6,255 bases of DNA. Source: an uncultured Verrucomicrobiales bacterium (GTDB taxonomy: Bacteria > Verrucomicrobiota > Verrucomicrobiia > Limisphaerales > JACDHS01). The notes beneath the pieces are model-generated. The model searched no databases. It had not been told where the DNA came from and worked only from the letters and a program-made list of their open reading frames with translations. The DNA lies in assembly GCA_937983475.1 (NCBI GenBank), contig CALJZV010000046.1, positions 1 through 6,255 on the forward strand. Direction: 5' to 3'. Numbering within the stretch: the stretch's first letter is position 1; the number at the start of each line of letters is the position of its first letter. The position numbers and the translations under genes were made by a program. This document shows, piece by piece, positions 5,763-6,255 of this stretch.

Positions 5763-6038
5763 ATGGGGACCATCCCCACGCGCGATGTGCGTGCGGCCAA
5801 CGCCCGGATTTACATCAACTCCCACTTCAACACCAAGCAGCAGCATTTTCTGAACTTCGTCCTGGATCATTATGTGTCGATTGGCGTGGATGAGCTGGAT
5901 TCGGAAAAACTCACACCGCTGCTTCGCTTGAAGTATCACAATTCCATCGCCGACGCCGTGGCCGACCTTGGCAGCCCGAACGAAATCGGTAGAGTGTTCT
6001 CTGGTTTTCAAAAGTACCTTTACCAGCAGGCGGAATGA
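5763..6038 (+). pseudogene. hsdR: Remnant of type I restriction enzyme subunit HsdR, C-terminal end only
   Basis: The 91-residue frame from ATG 5763 matches the extreme C-terminus of EcoEI-like type I restriction R subunits: RAANARIYINSHFNTKQQHFLNFVL, then GVDELDSEKLTPLLRLKYHNSIADAVADLGSP, then EIGRVFSGFQKYLYQ (family recognised by eye; these are three adjacent segments). In intact HsdR this helical domain follows the nuclease and the DEAD-box translocase domains and docks on the methylase. The whole N-terminal part, usually several hundred residues or more, is absent. Upstream in this frame is a TAA at 5736-5738, and before that is tspO. No hsdM or hsdS is present. It is best read as a gene fragment left by deletion or recombination. 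A GTG at 5757 and the ATG at 5763 are the only nearby starts, and neither has a Shine-Dalgarno. Expression as a stand-alone small protein cannot be excluded. Confidence 0.72.
5764..5778. repeat. Short hairpin between tspO and the hsdR remnant
   Basis: TGGGGA and TCCCCA pair perfectly around a CCA loop, 33 bp after the tspO stop. No T-run follows, so it is a weak terminator candidate. It covers the start codon of the hsdR fragment and would hinder translation of that frame. It may also mark the recombination point that removed the rest of hsdR. Confidence 0.3.
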
Positions 6039-6255
6039 GCCGCATCGATTCTTCCGGCGAACCTGTTTCTCCGTCAATTCATGCCCGAAGGGCACACTTG
6101 TCCTGACCAGCGCGGTGGATGCTGGAGAAACACGGCATCGCCAGCGACATGCTGCATGACGGCCATGGCCGTCTTGCTCGCCCGGCTGGCGTGCGGCCGG
6201 GATGGGGTGTAAACCCTATTGATTCGTTCCTTGGCCGTGCCTACCCTGCTGGCAC
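6039..6255. other. Right-hand end with no supportable gene
   Basis: No recognisable protein is found here on either strand. A frame from ATG 6119 runs open off the window (MLEKHGIASDMLHDGHG...), but it matches no family I know. The stretch has a perfect 16-bp palindrome at 6158-6173 (GACGGCCATGGCCGTC) and a second inverted repeat with arms CCCGGC (6181-6186) and GCCGGG (6196-6201). It may be further debris from the restriction locus or ordinary intergenic sequence. Confidence 0.3.

Noticed and set aside
5424..6095. A 223-codon minus-strand frame antisense to tspO and the hsdR remnant
   Set aside because: It opposes two regions with clear plus-strand family motifs, and has no recognisable motif of its own.
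6119..6255. Start of a gene running off the right edge (MLEKHGIASDML...)
   Set aside because: It has no ribosome-binding site and no family match, and its composition is like the other frames, so it is not supportable from 45 codons.
1..6255. CRISPR array, tRNA, rRNA, insertion sequence or prophage
   Set aside because: No regularly spaced direct repeats, tRNA cloverleaf, conserved rRNA segment, transposase motif or integrase was seen on either strand.

Overview
The window looks like chromosomal DNA from a GC-rich, free-living bacterium, most likely Verrucomicrobiota or a close relative in the PVC group. The main reason is the first gene, a secreted protein with two DUF1080 domains and a DUF6807 domain, a type especially abundant there. 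Most start codons also lack a clear Shine-Dalgarno sequence. The taxonomic call is inference.

Layout. (1) 3-2081, minus strand: an exported 692-residue protein, probably for carbohydrate breakdown outside the cytoplasm. (2) 2082-2541: a divergent gap with no convincing gene. (3) 2542-4621, plus strand: a toxin-antitoxin locus. It has a small XRE-type helix-turn-helix protein, then a HipB-like antitoxin, then a full-length HipA-like kinase. The antitoxin and toxin overlap in an ATGA. The 89-bp gap before hipB is AT-rich and holds two inverted repeats of the form GCATC-N6-GATGC, 41 bp apart centre to centre. These are strong candidates for autoregulatory operators. (4) 4622-4777: a gap with a REP-like imperfect palindrome. 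(5) 4778-5730: an SRPBCC-fold protein and a TspO/MBR membrane protein, overlapping by one base and probably translationally coupled. (6) 5763-6038: the C-terminal end of a type I restriction subunit (HsdR) with no body, most likely a gene remnant. (7) 6039-6255: no supportable gene.

How the genes fit together. The HipB/HipA pair should work as a self-repressing toxin-antitoxin module. The upstream XRE protein resembles the antitoxin but lacks its C-terminal tail, so it may be a second regulator or a decaying duplicate. The HsdR tail next to this module suggests an accessory region with past gene gain and loss. The SRPBCC-TspO pair is a separate unit that may handle a hydrophobic or tetrapyrrole-like ligand. 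I found no CRISPR array, tRNA, rRNA or intact insertion sequence. No clearly new system is visible; the most distinctive parts are the hip control region and the extra XRE paralogue.
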